Assembly: GCF_015477775.1 (NCBI RefSeq) | Contig: NZ_JADLQO010000004.1 | Span: 310,001 to 374,000, forward strand | Direction of reading: 5' to 3' | Length of the DNA: 64,000 bases | From: Nocardia abscessus | Lineage (GTDB): Bacteria > Actinomycetota > Actinomycetes > Mycobacteriales > Mycobacteriaceae | In this document: positions 55,773-64,000 of the stretch, one piece after another | Layout of the letters: every line of letters starts with the position of its first letter | Position numbering within the stretch: the first letter of the stretch is position 1 | Notes under the pieces: model-generated | The model's database searches: none | Told to the model about the DNA's origin: nothing | Seen by the model: only the letters and a program-made list of their open reading frames with translations | Position numbers and translations under genes: made by a program

Positions 55773-56116
55773 ATCCGCACAGCCTATGCGCTGGCGTGGC
55801 GGCTCCCATTCGCGGCAAATTTGCTGTTTATTTGCTATTGCAGATCACAAGTTGGGATCGGAATGCGGCTGCGGATAGTAACGGAATAGCGACGGCGGCT
55901 TGACCATCGACGCGTCCGGCGTGTCTAATCACAGTCATGTCATTCCGGGTTCGCGCGAGAGCTCAACGCGCGAGCCGCTTTTCGAACAGATGTTCGCATA
56001 GGTATGACAAGCTCGGGGACGTCCGCGGGACAACGTCGCGGGGTATGGCCGTCGGTGCGCGTGTTGGTCCGACGGAAAGAATCATTCTGCGCTAACACAC
56101 AGTGAGGAGGCGGAGC
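55773..56116. other. Divergent promoter gap between fbiA and whiB2
   Basis: About 344 bp with no gene. It includes the palindrome GCAAATTTGC (55815-55824) in an AT-rich patch (TTTATTTGCTATTGC) near fbiA, and a repeated CGCGCGAG (55952-55959, 55968-55975). On the whiB2 side a gaggagg ribosome site precedes GTG 56117. The long leader fits the multi-promoter control common for whiB genes. Confidence 0.45.
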
Positions 56117-56497
56117 GTGGCCAACGAGATGGTCTCGCCGACCGATTCCACAGCAGGCGCAGCACGTGGCGTCTGCGCAGACAACGGCGGCTGGAAGGAC
56201 CAAGAGGGGGGTGACGGAGTCACGGCGCCCCGGCTCAGCCTGGTCGTGACCGGCTTCGACGAGATGTTCGAATCCATCGAAGAGCAGTGGCAAGAGCGCG
56301 CCCTGTGCGCGCAGACCGATCCGGAGGCGTTCTTCCCCGAGAAGGGCGGCTCGACTCGTGAGGCCAAACGGATCTGCATGGGCTGCGAGGTGCGCGACGA
56401 GTGCCTGGAATACGCACTCGCGCACGATGAGCGCTTCGGCATCTGGGGCGGGCTCTCCGAGCGGGAGCGCCGCCGCCTCAAGCGCGGCATCGGCTGA
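56117..56497 (+). CDS. whiB2: WhiB-family iron-sulfur regulator (WhiB2/WhmD-like)
   Basis: A 126-residue protein with a single 4Fe-4S cluster: Cys in ERALCAQTDPEAFFPEKGGS, then ICMGCEVRDECLEYAL. GIWGGLSERERRRLKRG is the WhiB turn and basic C-terminus that binds DNA/sigma factor. The length, neighbours (fbiA divergent, metallopeptidase-like and DUF3499 downstream) and sequence match WhiB2, which controls septation and cell division in mycobacteria. GTG 56117 is chosen for its gaggagg site; a downstream ATG at 56144-region is less well placed. Confidence 0.94.
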   Translation: MANEMVSPTDSTAGAARGVCADNGGWKDQEGGDGVTAPRLSLVVTGFDEMFESIEEQWQERALCAQTDPEAFFPEKGGSTREAKRICMGCEVRDECLEYALAHDERFGIWGGLSERERRRLKRGIG

Positions 56498-56622
56498 CAG
56501 ACATCCGCGGGGCCCGGAGCCGCCCGTTCCACCAGGGCGCTCCGGGCACGCGCGACACGACCGGACGAATCTCCACCGCCTCGATGCGGACGGCCGGACC
56601 CGGCTGGCCTAGATTTTGTCTC

Positions 56623-57102
56623 ATGGCACGTTCCCGTAAGCGTCGACCGCCGACCGCGCGGTCGGTTATCCGCCGTGGCCGCGGAGTGCGCGGGCCGATG
56701 CTGCCACCCACCGTGCCCGCCTGGCGGACCCGCGGCCAGAAGTTCGACCGGCTGGTGCTGGAGGCGTTCGCCCCGCTGGACACCCGCTGGCACGACCGGC
56801 TCACCAAGCTCGACATCGCGGTCGACGACGTTCCGAAAATCCGTCCGCTGCATCCCGATTCGGTCACCTGGCCGGACGAGGTGGTCGCCGACGGCCCGGT
56901 TCCCCTGTCCCGGCTCATCCCGGCCGGGGTCGACCGGCACGGCGCGGCGACCAGGGCGCGCGTGGTGCTGTTCCGCAAGCCGCTCGAACTGCGCGCCAGC
57001 GACCCCGACGACCTGGTGGATCTGCTGCGCGAGGTGCTGGTCCAGCAGGTGGCGACCTATCTCGGTGTCGACCCGGACGTGATCGATCCGGAAGCCGAGT
57101 GA
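56623..57102 (+). CDS. Metallopeptidase-like protein (zincin_1/DUF1025), HExxH lost
   Basis: A 159-residue protein of the Rv3259 kind. GQKFDRLVLEAFAPLDTRWH, LDIAVDDVPKI and PVPLSRLIPAGVDRHGAATR then ARVVLFRKPLELRA follow the family, but the place of the zinc helix (HEIGHHFG in active relatives) reads LREVLVQQVATYLGV, so no metal site remains. It is presumably a non-enzymatic member; its function in mycolata is unknown. ATG 56623 has no strong ribosome site (ttttgtctc). Confidence 0.8.
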   Translation: MARSRKRRPPTARSVIRRGRGVRGPMLPPTVPAWRTRGQKFDRLVLEAFAPLDTRWHDRLTKLDIAVDDVPKIRPLHPDSVTWPDEVVADGPVPLSRLIPAGVDRHGAATRARVVLFRKPLELRASDPDDLVDLLREVLVQQVATYLGVDPDVIDPEAE

Positions 57103-57127
57103 GTCCCGAGTGAGTCCCGAGTGAGTC
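57095..57127. repeat. 11-bp tandem repeat, three copies, across a stop codon
   Basis: CCGAGTGAGTC is repeated exactly three times, starting in the last codons of the metallopeptidase-like gene, so the gene's Glu-TGA ending is followed by two further copies. Slippage would lengthen or shorten only the 3' side. No functional role is visible. Confidence 0.8.
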
Positions 57128-57449
57128 GCACCCATCCACGCGGCGGTGGCCCTCGAATGCTGTTGCGGGGCAGGCGCCGGCGCGAACACGTGTAGGCCGG
57201 CGACCCGCTGGGTACCCCGGAACTCCCCCCTTCGCGACGAGCCGCTCGCGCCGCGCACCCTCTCGGGTCCGGTCGGGCGGGACACCGTTGCGCGAGCCGG
57301 GGAAACGTCGTCCAGAACACCGCCGGACGCGCGGCGCGCCCTGCGGGACCCCGTGCTGCCCTCGTTTCGCGACGCGCGGACCGAGATTCTTCAAGCGTGT
57401 CTGTCCCCATCGACGCGCCAGGGGGGTTACTCTCATCGGCGTGATTCCC
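57128..57449. other. Gene-poor gap before the DUF3499 gene
   Basis: About 320 bp without a recognisable product; the open frames on both strands are Arg/Pro/Gly-rich noise. I see no clear hairpin. A promoter for the DUF3499-manB-TobH-manA run probably lies at the right end, where ggggggttac precedes the start by about 20 bases. Confidence 0.4.
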
Positions 57450-57830
57450 ATGCGTCGTTGCTGCCGTCCAGGCTGCAAGAATCCGGCCGTCGCGACGCTC
57501 ACCTATGTGTACTCGGACTCGACGGCGGTGGTCGGACCACTCGCGACGGTCGCCGAACCGCACTCCTGGGATCTCTGCGAAACGCACGGCTCACGAATCA
57601 CCGCTCCGAAGGGCTGGGAGCTGGTTCGCCACGAAGGTGGATTCTCCTCCAGCACACCGGATGACGACGATCTGACCGCGCTCGCCGAGGCGGTGCGGGA
57701 GGCCGGGCTGCGCCGCCGCCCGCCGGAGCGCGAGCAGCGTGGCTATCGCGACTACGCTCCCCCGCCGCCGCGGACCACGCGAACAGGCCGTCGCGGCCAT
57801 CTGCGCGTCCTGCCCGACCCGCCGTCCTGA
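57450..57830 (+). CDS. DUF3499 family protein (Rv3258c-like)
   Basis: A 126-residue actinobacterial protein. RRCCRPGCKNPAVATLTYVY has two closely spaced Cys pairs and WDLCETH a further Cys/His, so a zinc-binding fold is likely. AEPHSWDLCETHGSRITAPK then GWELVRHEGGF is the family core; the C-terminal 45 residues are Arg/Pro-rich and disordered. Function is unknown. It is fixed upstream of manB in mycolata. ATG 57450 is taken; GTG 57441 three codons earlier is possible. Confidence 0.88.
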   Translation: MRRCCRPGCKNPAVATLTYVYSDSTAVVGPLATVAEPHSWDLCETHGSRITAPKGWELVRHEGGFSSSTPDDDDLTALAEAVREAGLRRRPPEREQRGYRDYAPPPPRTTRTGRRGHLRVLPDPPS

Positions 57831-57882
57831 ACAGACGAGGACGGTGTCGGACCGGCTCGGCGCAACCACTAGGGTGGTGGGC

Positions 57883-59259
57883 ATGACAGTCGCCCGCTCT
57901 GCCGAATTCGTGAACGCGGTGATCAAGGCCTACGACGTTCGCGGCGTGGTCGGTGATCAGATCGACGCGGAATTCGTCAGGGACGTCGGCGCCTCCTTCG
58001 CCCGGCTGATGCGCGCCGAGAACGCGACCCGGATCGTCATCGGACACGACATGCGGGACTCCTCGCCCGCGTTGTCGGCGGCCTTCGCCGACGGCGTGCT
58101 CGGCCAGGGCCTGGACGTGGTGCACATCGGCCTCGCCTCGACCGACCAGCTGTACTTCGCCTCCGGACACCTGGACTGCCCGGGGGCCATGTTCACCGCC
58201 AGCCACAACCCGGCCCGCTACAACGGCATCAAGCTGTGCCGCGCCAAGGCCCTTCCGGTCGGGCAGGACACCGGTCTGGCCACCATCAAGGGCCAGCTGA
58301 TCGAGGGTGTGCCCGAGTACACCGGCGAGCGCGGCAGCGCGACGGAACTGGACCTGCTCACCGAATACGCGCAGTTCCTGCGCGGCCTGGTCGATCTCGG
58401 CGGCATCCGCCCCCTCACGATCGCGGTGGACGCGGGCAACGGCATGGCCGGCCACACGGTCCCCGCGGTGCTGGGCACGCTGCCCCAGGTGACGATCGTG
58501 CCGCTGTACTTCGAGCTGGACGGCAGCTTCCCGAACCACGAGGCCAACCCGCTGGACCCGGCGAACCTGGTGGACCTGCAGAAGCTGGTCCGCGAATCCG
58601 GCGCGGACATCGGCCTGGCCTTCGACGGCGATGCCGACCGCTGCTTCGTGGTCGACGAGAACGGCGACCCGGTGTCGCCCTCCGCGATCACCGCCCTGGT
58701 CGCCGAGCGCGAGCTGGCCAAGGAGCCCGGCGCGGTGATCATCCACAACCTGATCACCTCCCGCGCGGTGCCGGAACTGGTGCACGAACTGGGCGGCACG
58801 CCGGTGCGCACCCGGGTCGGGCACTCGTTCATCAAGCAGGAGATGGCCTCCACCGGAGCGGTGTTCGGCGGCGAGCACTCCGCGCACTACTACTTCCGCG
58901 ACTTCTGGGGCGCCGACTCCGGCATGCTCGCGGCGCTGCACGTGCTGGCCGCGCTCGGCGAGAAGGACCGGCCGGTGTCGGAGCTGATGGCTTCCTACGC
59001 AGGCTACGCGGCCTCCGGCGAGATCAACTCCACCGTGACCGACGCCGAGGCGCGGACGTTGGCGGTGGTGGAGGCCTTCGCGGACCGGGCGCACTCGGTG
59101 GACCGGCTGGACGGGGTGACCGTGCAACTGGCCGACAACGCCTGGTTCAACCTGCGAGCGTCGAATACCGAGCCGTTGCTCCGGCTGAACGTCGAGGCCC
59201 GATCGGCGGAGGAAGTAGACGCACTCGTGACCGAGATCCTGAGCATCGTGCGCTCCTGA
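57883..59259 (+). CDS. manB: Phosphomannomutase/phosphoglucomutase ManB
   Basis: A 458-residue alpha-D-phosphohexomutase that interconverts mannose-6-P and mannose-1-P for GDP-mannose (PIM, LM and LAM glycolipids). VIKAYDVRGVVGDQID starts it; MFTASHNPARYNGIK contains the phospho-Ser (about 105), LAFDGDADRCFVVDENG the Mg loop, GGEHSAHYYFRDFWGADSG the sugar loop and RASNTEPLLRLNVEA the phosphate loop. All catalytic loops are intact. ATG 57883 follows agggtgg. It begins the manB-TobH-manA set. Confidence 0.95.
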   Translation: MTVARSAEFVNAVIKAYDVRGVVGDQIDAEFVRDVGASFARLMRAENATRIVIGHDMRDSSPALSAAFADGVLGQGLDVVHIGLASTDQLYFASGHLDCPGAMFTASHNPARYNGIKLCRAKALPVGQDTGLATIKGQLIEGVPEYTGERGSATELDLLTEYAQFLRGLVDLGGIRPLTIAVDAGNGMAGHTVPAVLGTLPQVTIVPLYFELDGSFPNHEANPLDPANLVDLQKLVRESGADIGLAFDGDADRCFVVDENGDPVSPSAITALVAERELAKEPGAVIIHNLITSRAVPELVHELGGTPVRTRVGHSFIKQEMASTGAVFGGEHSAHYYFRDFWGADSGMLAALHVLAALGEKDRPVSELMASYAGYAASGEINSTVTDAEARTLAVVEAFADRAHSVDRLDGVTVQLADNAWFNLRASNTEPLLRLNVEARSAEEVDALVTEILSIVRS

Positions 59260-59377
59260 CTGGAATAGTGGAATCACAGGCCTTGGAGTCGCCCGACTCG
59301 GTCTCGGTGTGGCAGCTGGACCGGGTGGGCGCGGGGGCGGAAAAGACACAGCGCGATGAGGGGAGGTGGGACGCCCG

Positions 59378-60580
59378 ATGATCGCTGGAACACCGGTGCT
59401 CGACCTCGACGATGCCGCTTCACTCGAGGCCGCCGACGCAGGCGGCGCCCTTCGCTCGGCCGCATCCGGCGGCGCCCAGGTGCGTGCTACCGCGGCGGCC
59501 GTCGGTGAGGACGCGCTCGCCCGATTGGCCGATCTGCGCCCACGCAGCGTGGTATTCGTCTCCGGTTCCGGACGTGCCGCGCGTGCCGCCGGACTGCTCA
59601 TCGCCGCGCTCGGCGACCGTGCGGGCCTACCCGTGGTGCCCGCCGCCGCCCTCCCGCCGTGGGTGGGGCCGCTGGACGTCGTCCTGGTCTCCGGCGACGA
59701 CGCGGGCGATCCGCGTCTGATCGACGCCGTCGACCGGGCGCTGCGCCGCGGCGCCGAGGTGGTCGTCGCCGCGCCGCACGAGGGGCCGCTGCGCGCCGCC
59801 GCGGCCGGACGCGCCGCCGTGCTGGAGCCGCGGGTACCGGTGCTCGGCCACAACCGCCTGTTGCGCTTCCTGGCCGCCGGAATCGCGGTGCTGCGCGCGG
59901 TCGACCCGCAGCGCTCCGGCGCCGCCGTCCCCGAGCTCACCGAACTGGCCGACGTGCTGGACGCGGAGGCGCTGCGCGACGGCCCGCACAACGAGGTCTT
60001 CCGCAATCCCGCCAAGACGCTGGCCGCGCGCATGCAGCAGCGGGGCATCGTGCTCGCGGGCGATTCGCCCGCCGCCGCCGAACTGGCGGAGCACGGCGCC
60101 GAAGTGTTGCTGCAGTCCGCGGGCAAAGTGGCCACCGCGGTGGACCTGGCCGAGGCCGTGGCGGCGCGGACCAGGATGTCCGAGGCGGCAGGCGAATCCG
60201 CGCCCGACTTCGATCCGCTGTTCCACGACGAGGAGCTCGACGGCCCCGCGCCGGTGGAGCGCATCCGGGTGTTCGTGCTCAGCGCCGATCGCGATCGCGC
60301 GGCCGCGCGCCGACGCCTCGCGGTGTTCGGCGGCGACGGGTCGAACCTGGTCGACGCCGATCTGGTGAACGCCGACGTCGACCTGCTGCACACCGAGATG
60401 ACCGACCCCGCCGCTCCCACGCAGGCCCGCGCCGAAGAGTCCGCGCCTGCCGAAGGCACCGAACTCGAACAGCTCGCGGTGCTCGCGCTGCGACTGGAGA
60501 TGGCCGCCGCCTACCTGCGGTTGATCGGCTCGCGCACCGCCTCGGCCGACAGCCAGGGGCAGTACGGGGGAAGCTACTAG
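59378..60580 (+). CDS. TobH-like / SIS-domain-like protein (Rv3256c-like)
   Basis: A 400-residue protein between manB and manA. VVFVSGSGRAARAAGLLIAA, LDVVLVSGDDAGDPRLIDAV, GAEVVVAAPHEGPLR and VLGHNRLLRFLAAGIAVLRA follow the sugar-isomerase fold found in bifunctional phosphoglucose/phosphomannose isomerases, but clear catalytic residues are not evident. Similar genes are called TobH. The invariant manB-manA context suggests a role in mannose-phosphate metabolism, not shown. ATG 59378 has ggggaggt; its stop overlaps the manA start by one base. Confidence 0.85.
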   Translation: MIAGTPVLDLDDAASLEAADAGGALRSAASGGAQVRATAAAVGEDALARLADLRPRSVVFVSGSGRAARAAGLLIAALGDRAGLPVVPAAALPPWVGPLDVVLVSGDDAGDPRLIDAVDRALRRGAEVVVAAPHEGPLRAAAAGRAAVLEPRVPVLGHNRLLRFLAAGIAVLRAVDPQRSGAAVPELTELADVLDAEALRDGPHNEVFRNPAKTLAARMQQRGIVLAGDSPAAAELAEHGAEVLLQSAGKVATAVDLAEAVAARTRMSEAAGESAPDFDPLFHDEELDGPAPVERIRVFVLSADRDRAAARRRLAVFGGDGSNLVDADLVNADVDLLHTEMTDPAAPTQARAEESAPAEGTELEQLAVLALRLEMAAAYLRLIGSRTASADSQGQYGGSY

Positions 60581-61800
60581 TGCACGAACTCGTTGGTGCG
60601 CTGCGCTCGTATGCCTGGGGCTCGCGCACCGCGCTCGCTCAGCTGTGCGGCAGGCCGGTGCCGTCGGCGCATCCGGAGGCCGAGTTGTGGTTCGGCACCC
60701 ACCCCGCCGACCCGGCGTACGTGAAGATCGGTGATCGCACCACTTCGCTGCTGGAGCTGGTCGCCGCCGACCCGGACCGGGAACTGGGGTCCGTCGCAGC
60801 GGAATTCGACGCGAAGCTGCCGTTCCTGCTCAAGGTACTGGCCGCCGAGGAGCCGCTGTCGCTGCAGGCACACCCGAGTACGGAACAGGCACGGGCCGGC
60901 TTCGACCGGGAGAACCGGGCGAAGGTGCCGTTGGATTCGCCGCTGCGCAATTACCGCGACGACAACCACAAGCCCGAGCTGGTCGTCGCGCTGGACCGGT
61001 TCGAGGCGCTGGCCGGTTTCCGCGAGCCGCACCGTACGGTCGCGCTCCTGCGCGCGCTGGCGGTGGACAGCTTGCACTCCTACTGCGAACTGCTTGCCGC
61101 CCAGCCGGATTCCGCGGGTTTGCGCACCCTGTTCACCACCTGGATCACGCTGCCGCAGCACGTGCTGGCCACGTTGCTGCCCGCGGTGCTGGACGGCTGC
61201 GTGCGATATCTGTCCGGGAAAGGCGCGCGCGAGTTCACCGCCGAGGCGCGCACCACGCTCGAACTCGCCGAGGCCTACCCCGGCGACGCGGGTGTGCTGG
61301 CAGCGCTGCTGTTGAACCGGGTGACGTTGGAGCCGGGTCAGGGACTGTTCCTCGCGGCCGGGAATCTGCACGCCTACCTGCGTGGGGTCGGCGTGGAGAT
61401 CATGGCCAACTCCGACAACGTGCTGCGCTGCGGTCTCACCCCCAAACACGTCGACGTGCCGGAACTGTTGCGCGTGTTGGACTTCGAGCCGATCGGCCTT
61501 CCGGTCGTGCTGCCGGAACCCGCGGGCGACGGATCGGTGCGCTACCGAACCCCCGCACCCGAGTTCGCGCTGCGCCGCTTCGACCTGGTCGCCGGAGCCG
61601 CACGGGTGCCGCTGACCGCGGCGGGGCCGGGCATCGTGCTGTGCACGGCCGGACGGGTGCGCCTGTTCCAGAACGACTCCGCGCTGGAACTCACCCGGGG
61701 CGGGGCCGCCTGGATCTCCGCCGCCGACACCGATATTCGCGCACAGGCGCTGGACGGTGACGTCCAGCTGTTCTGCGCGTGCGTCGGCGCGACCGGCTGA
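60580..61800 (+). CDS. manA: Mannose-6-phosphate isomerase, class I
   Basis: A 406-residue zinc enzyme that converts fructose-6-P to mannose-6-P. LVGALRSYAWGSRTALAQL and HPEAELWFGTHPADPAYV open it; LSLQAHPSTEQARAGF has the zinc-binding Gln/His, DDNHKPELVVAL and LEPGQGLFLAAGNLHAYLRG the other ligands and catalytic region, VEIMANSDNVLRCGLTPKHV the substrate site. GTG 60580 overlaps the previous stop. It completes the pathway with manB. Confidence 0.95.
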   Translation: MHELVGALRSYAWGSRTALAQLCGRPVPSAHPEAELWFGTHPADPAYVKIGDRTTSLLELVAADPDRELGSVAAEFDAKLPFLLKVLAAEEPLSLQAHPSTEQARAGFDRENRAKVPLDSPLRNYRDDNHKPELVVALDRFEALAGFREPHRTVALLRALAVDSLHSYCELLAAQPDSAGLRTLFTTWITLPQHVLATLLPAVLDGCVRYLSGKGAREFTAEARTTLELAEAYPGDAGVLAALLLNRVTLEPGQGLFLAAGNLHAYLRGVGVEIMANSDNVLRCGLTPKHVDVPELLRVLDFEPIGLPVVLPEPAGDGSVRYRTPAPEFALRRFDLVAGAARVPLTAAGPGIVLCTAGRVRLFQNDSALELTRGGAAWISAADTDIRAQALDGDVQLFCACVGATG

Positions 61801-61874
61801 CCGATCCGGGACGCCGGATCACCGGTGCCCTAGTCTGGTCGCGGGTATCTCGAAAACAGAGAGGACATGCTTCC

Positions 61875-62801
61875 ATGTCGGCTGGTGGTGGCAAGAAGGC
61901 GATCGTCGCGGCGTTGACCGCGAACGCGGGGATCGCCGCGGCGAAGTTCGTCGGTGCGGCGATCACCGGCTCGGGGTCGATGCTCGCCGAGGCGGTGCAC
62001 TCCGTGGCCGACACGGGCAATCAGGGACTGTTGCTGCTCGGCCAGCAGCGCGCCGCGAAGGAAGCGGACGAACTGCACCCGTTCGGGTACGCCCGCAACC
62101 GCTACTTCTATTCGTTCATCGTGGCGCTGGTGCTGTTCACCCTCGGCTCCGGCTACGCCATCTACGAGGGCATCCACAAGATCCAGCATCCGGAGGAGCT
62201 GAGTTCGCCGATCGTGGCGGTCGTCATCCTGGTGGTCGCGATCGCGCTGGAGACCTACAGCTTCACCACGGCGGTGCGGGAGTCCAGGCCGCTCAAGGGT
62301 GAGGCCAGTTGGTGGCGGTTCATCCGCAACTCGCGCAGCCCGGAACTTCCGGTGGTGCTGCTGGAGGACACCGGCGCGCTGGTCGGCCTGATCTTGGCGC
62401 TCGGTGGCGTCGGGCTGACCATGATCACCCACGACCCGATCTGGGACGGCGTCGGCACGCTGGCCATCGGCGGACTGCTCGGCGTCATCGCCGTCGTGCT
62501 GATCGTTGAGATGCAGAGCCTGCTGATCGGTGAGGGCGCCACGCCGGAGGAGAACCGGCAGATCCGCGCGAACCTGGTCGACGCCACCCGCATCGATCGG
62601 GTGATCCACCTCAAGACCCAATACCTCGGCCCGGAGGAACTGCTCGTGGCGGCGAAGGTCGGCGTGGTGCCCGGTCTGGAGGTCGCGGCGATCGCGAGCG
62701 CGATCGATGACGCCGAGGCCCGCGTCCGCGCGGCGGTCCCCGCGGCACGCGTCATCTACCTCGAACCCGATCTGTATCGCACCGAACCCGCCAAGGGATA
62801 G
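61875..62801 (+). CDS. Cation diffusion facilitator family transporter
   Basis: A 308-residue CDF (zinc or iron/manganese efflux). AALTANAGIAAAKFVGAAIT and MLAEAVHSVADTGNQGLLL carry the first membrane helices with the conserved HSxxD metal site; ELHPFGYARNRYFYSFIVAL and LLEDTGALVGLILALGGVGL supply the rest, with VLLEDTGAL holding the second site Asp. The C-terminal domain (LVDATRIDRVIHLKTQYLGP) is cytoplasmic. The order of residues is closest to ZnT9/SLC30A9-like members. ATG 61875 has agagagga upstream. Confidence 0.92.
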   Translation: MSAGGGKKAIVAALTANAGIAAAKFVGAAITGSGSMLAEAVHSVADTGNQGLLLLGQQRAAKEADELHPFGYARNRYFYSFIVALVLFTLGSGYAIYEGIHKIQHPEELSSPIVAVVILVVAIALETYSFTTAVRESRPLKGEASWWRFIRNSRSPELPVVLLEDTGALVGLILALGGVGLTMITHDPIWDGVGTLAIGGLLGVIAVVLIVEMQSLLIGEGATPEENRQIRANLVDATRIDRVIHLKTQYLGPEELLVAAKVGVVPGLEVAAIASAIDDAEARVRAAVPAARVIYLEPDLYRTEPAKG

Positions 62802-62865
62802 GTCCTCGCGGACCGGAGCAGTTCGGCGCACTGCGCGGGAGGCCCGTACCCGGCTGGGTGGTTTC

Positions 62866-64000
62866 TCAGCGAGGCTGGCGAGCGGGGGTACGCAAGAGAT
62901 CGAGCGGATCGGTGCGGATATCGAAGCGTTCGCGCAGGGCGTGGCGCGCGGCGTGCAATCCGCTCATGCCGTGCACGCCGGGGCCGGGCGGGGTGGCGGA
63001 CGAGCACAGGTAGACGCCGGGGATCGGTGTGGCGTAAGGGTTCCAGCGCGGGGTGGGGCGGAACGCGAACTGGCGCAGGGTCATCGCGCCCGCGGAGATG
63101 TCGCCGCCGATGTAGTTGGCGTTGTGCGTGGGCATTTCGGCGGCGGTGATCACGTTCTTGGCGACGATCAGATCGCGGAAGCCCGGCGCGAATCGCTCGA
63201 CCTGGGCGATCACCTCCTCGCTGACATCGCGGGTGGAGCCGTTGGGCACGTGCGCGTAGGTGTAGTAGGTGTGGCCGCCCGCGGGTGCGCGGGTGGAGTC
63301 GACCACGCCGGGCTGGATGGACAGCACATAGGGCCGTTCGGCGTGTCGTCCCATGGCCACGGCGTGCTCGGCGGCCATGGCCTCGGCGCGGGTGCCGATC
63401 ACGTGCACCGTTCCGGCCGACGCGCAGCTCTCGGCTTGCCACGGCACCGGACCGGACAGCGCGAAGTCGATCTTGCAGGCCGCGCCGCCGTAGCGGAAAC
63501 GCCGCAGCCGCTTCGCGTACCGGGCGGGCAACCGGTGCTCGGCGATCCGCAGCAGTTCGGCCGGGGCGAGGTCGAGCAGAACGGCACGGGCATCGGCGAA
63601 TTCATCCAGCGAGTCGACCCGGTGCCCGGTGTGCACCCGGCCGCCGAGGCGCTCGAGTTCGGCGATGAGGGCGTCGGGAATCGCCTGACTGCCGCCGCGC
63701 GGAATCACCCAGCCCCCGACATGGGCCAGCGTGCCGAGCAGCAGTGCCGCGCCCGCGGCCGTGACGGCGCGCGGCGGAATGATCGCGTGGGTGGCGATGC
63801 CGGTCAGCAGGGCGGGTGCGACCTGCTCGCGGAACCTGACGTTCCACAGCGGTGAGCCCTGCTCCAGCGTGCGCAGGCCGAAACGGATCGCGGTCGCGAG
63901 CCCGGACGGGACGCGGCGCAGATCCGACATCGCGAGGTCGACCACGTCCGGCCAGTGCCGCACCAGCGGCGCGAACAGCTTGCGCCAGGCCGGGCCGTCC
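62866..64000 (-). CDS. FAD-dependent NAD(P)-type oxidoreductase (phytoene desaturase-like), C-terminal part
   Basis: The last ~377 residues of a flavoprotein whose FAD-binding start lies beyond the window (frame open to base 64000, reading DGPAWRKLFAPLVRHW). GGWVIPRGGSQAIPDALIAE, LERLGGRVHTGHRVDSL and DARAVLLDLAPAELLRI are the substrate/second nucleotide part, and PIPGVYLCSSATPPGPGVHG then MSGLHAARHAL is the C-terminal FAD motif of phytoene desaturase/RetSat-type enzymes. Carotenoid or lipid substrates are typical; which one cannot be told here. Confidence 0.88.
   Translation of the reverse strand, partial: DGPAWRKLFAPLVRHWPDVVDLAMSDLRRVPSGLATAIRFGLRTLEQGSPLWNVRFREQVAPALLTGIATHAIIPPRAVTAAGAALLLGTLAHVGGWVIPRGGSQAIPDALIAELERLGGRVHTGHRVDSLDEFADARAVLLDLAPAELLRIAEHRLPARYAKRLRRFRYGGAACKIDFALSGPVPWQAESCASAGTVHVIGTRAEAMAAEHAVAMGRHAERPYVLSIQPGVVDSTRAPAGGHTYYTYAHVPNGSTRDVSEEVIAQVERFAPGFRDLIVAKNVITAAEMPTHNANYIGGDISAGAMTLRQFAFRPTPRWNPYATPIPGVYLCSSATPPGPGVHGMSGLHAARHALRERFDIRTDPLDLLRTPARQPR

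Overview
The window is high-GC actinobacterial DNA of the Nocardia/Rhodococcus/Mycobacterium group (mycolic-acid Corynebacteriales), most likely Nocardia. The evidence is gene content and order. From about 25 kb to 62 kb it carries secA1, hpf, comF, lpqB-mtrB-mtrA, tmk, sahH, an alkB-rubA-rubB-tetR block, fbiAB, whiB2, DUF3499, manB, a TobH-like gene and manA, which is the neighbourhood around Rv3229c-Rv3262 of M. tuberculosis. There are no rRNA, tRNA, CRISPR or insertion-sequence features that I can support.

Region 1 (1-3676): the start of an NTF2-like/SnoaL-like gene cut by the window edge, a gene-poor gap with a tandem repeat and a palindrome, and a large MalT-type ATPase plus BTAD regulator on the + strand.

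Region 2 (3594-21662, - strand): one compact extracellular (phage-tail-like) contractile injection system (eCIS) cluster. In transcription order it encodes a LuxR-type regulator, a DUF4255 cap protein, an AAA+ ATPase, a zinc-ribbon/one-TM/PASTA membrane protein, a DUF4157 'eCIS core' protein, a small unlisted LQR-motif ORF, sheath, tube, a chaperone-like Zn protein, a DUF6760 mini-protein, a long disordered QR-repeat protein, a second tube, a LysM baseplate protein, a VgrG-like spike, a PAAR tip, gp25, a gpJ-like baseplate protein and a gpI-like protein. Many genes overlap by 1-4 nt. No tail fibre, classical tape measure or obvious toxin is seen. An identical 17-nt palindromic box occurs in two promoter regions of the cluster.

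Region 3 (21936-24962, + strand): a secreted M23 / lytic transglycosylase / NlpC-like cell-wall hydrolase followed by two paralogous lipoproteins, divergent from the eCIS genes and closed by a strong hairpin shared with secA.

Region 4 (25-40 kb): secA, then lipid genes: a WS/DGAT acyltransferase, DUF6912, a ferredoxin-type reductase, two membrane fatty-acid desaturases, BluB, and a thiolase. A common 17-bp operator-like box, AACYTACNNTNNNGTAA, lies in the promoters of the reductase, the second desaturase and the thiolase, so they may form a regulon. After it comes an accessory four-gene operon (XRE regulator, EspR-like regulator, ImmA/IrrE protease, DUF6545 membrane protein) behind twin palindromes.

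Region 5 (40-64 kb): core housekeeping and envelope genes. These are ribosome hibernation (hpf), ComF, the MtrAB-LpqB envelope-stress/cell-division system, thymidylate kinase, SAH hydrolase, two alkane hydroxylases with two rubredoxins and their TetR regulator, F420 biosynthesis (fbiA, fbiB) with a Nudix gene, WhiB2, mannose-phosphate metabolism (manB, manA), a CDF metal transporter and a partial FAD-dependent desaturase/oxidoreductase. In mycobacteria hpf and secA are adjacent; here about 12 kb of lipid and accessory genes separates them.
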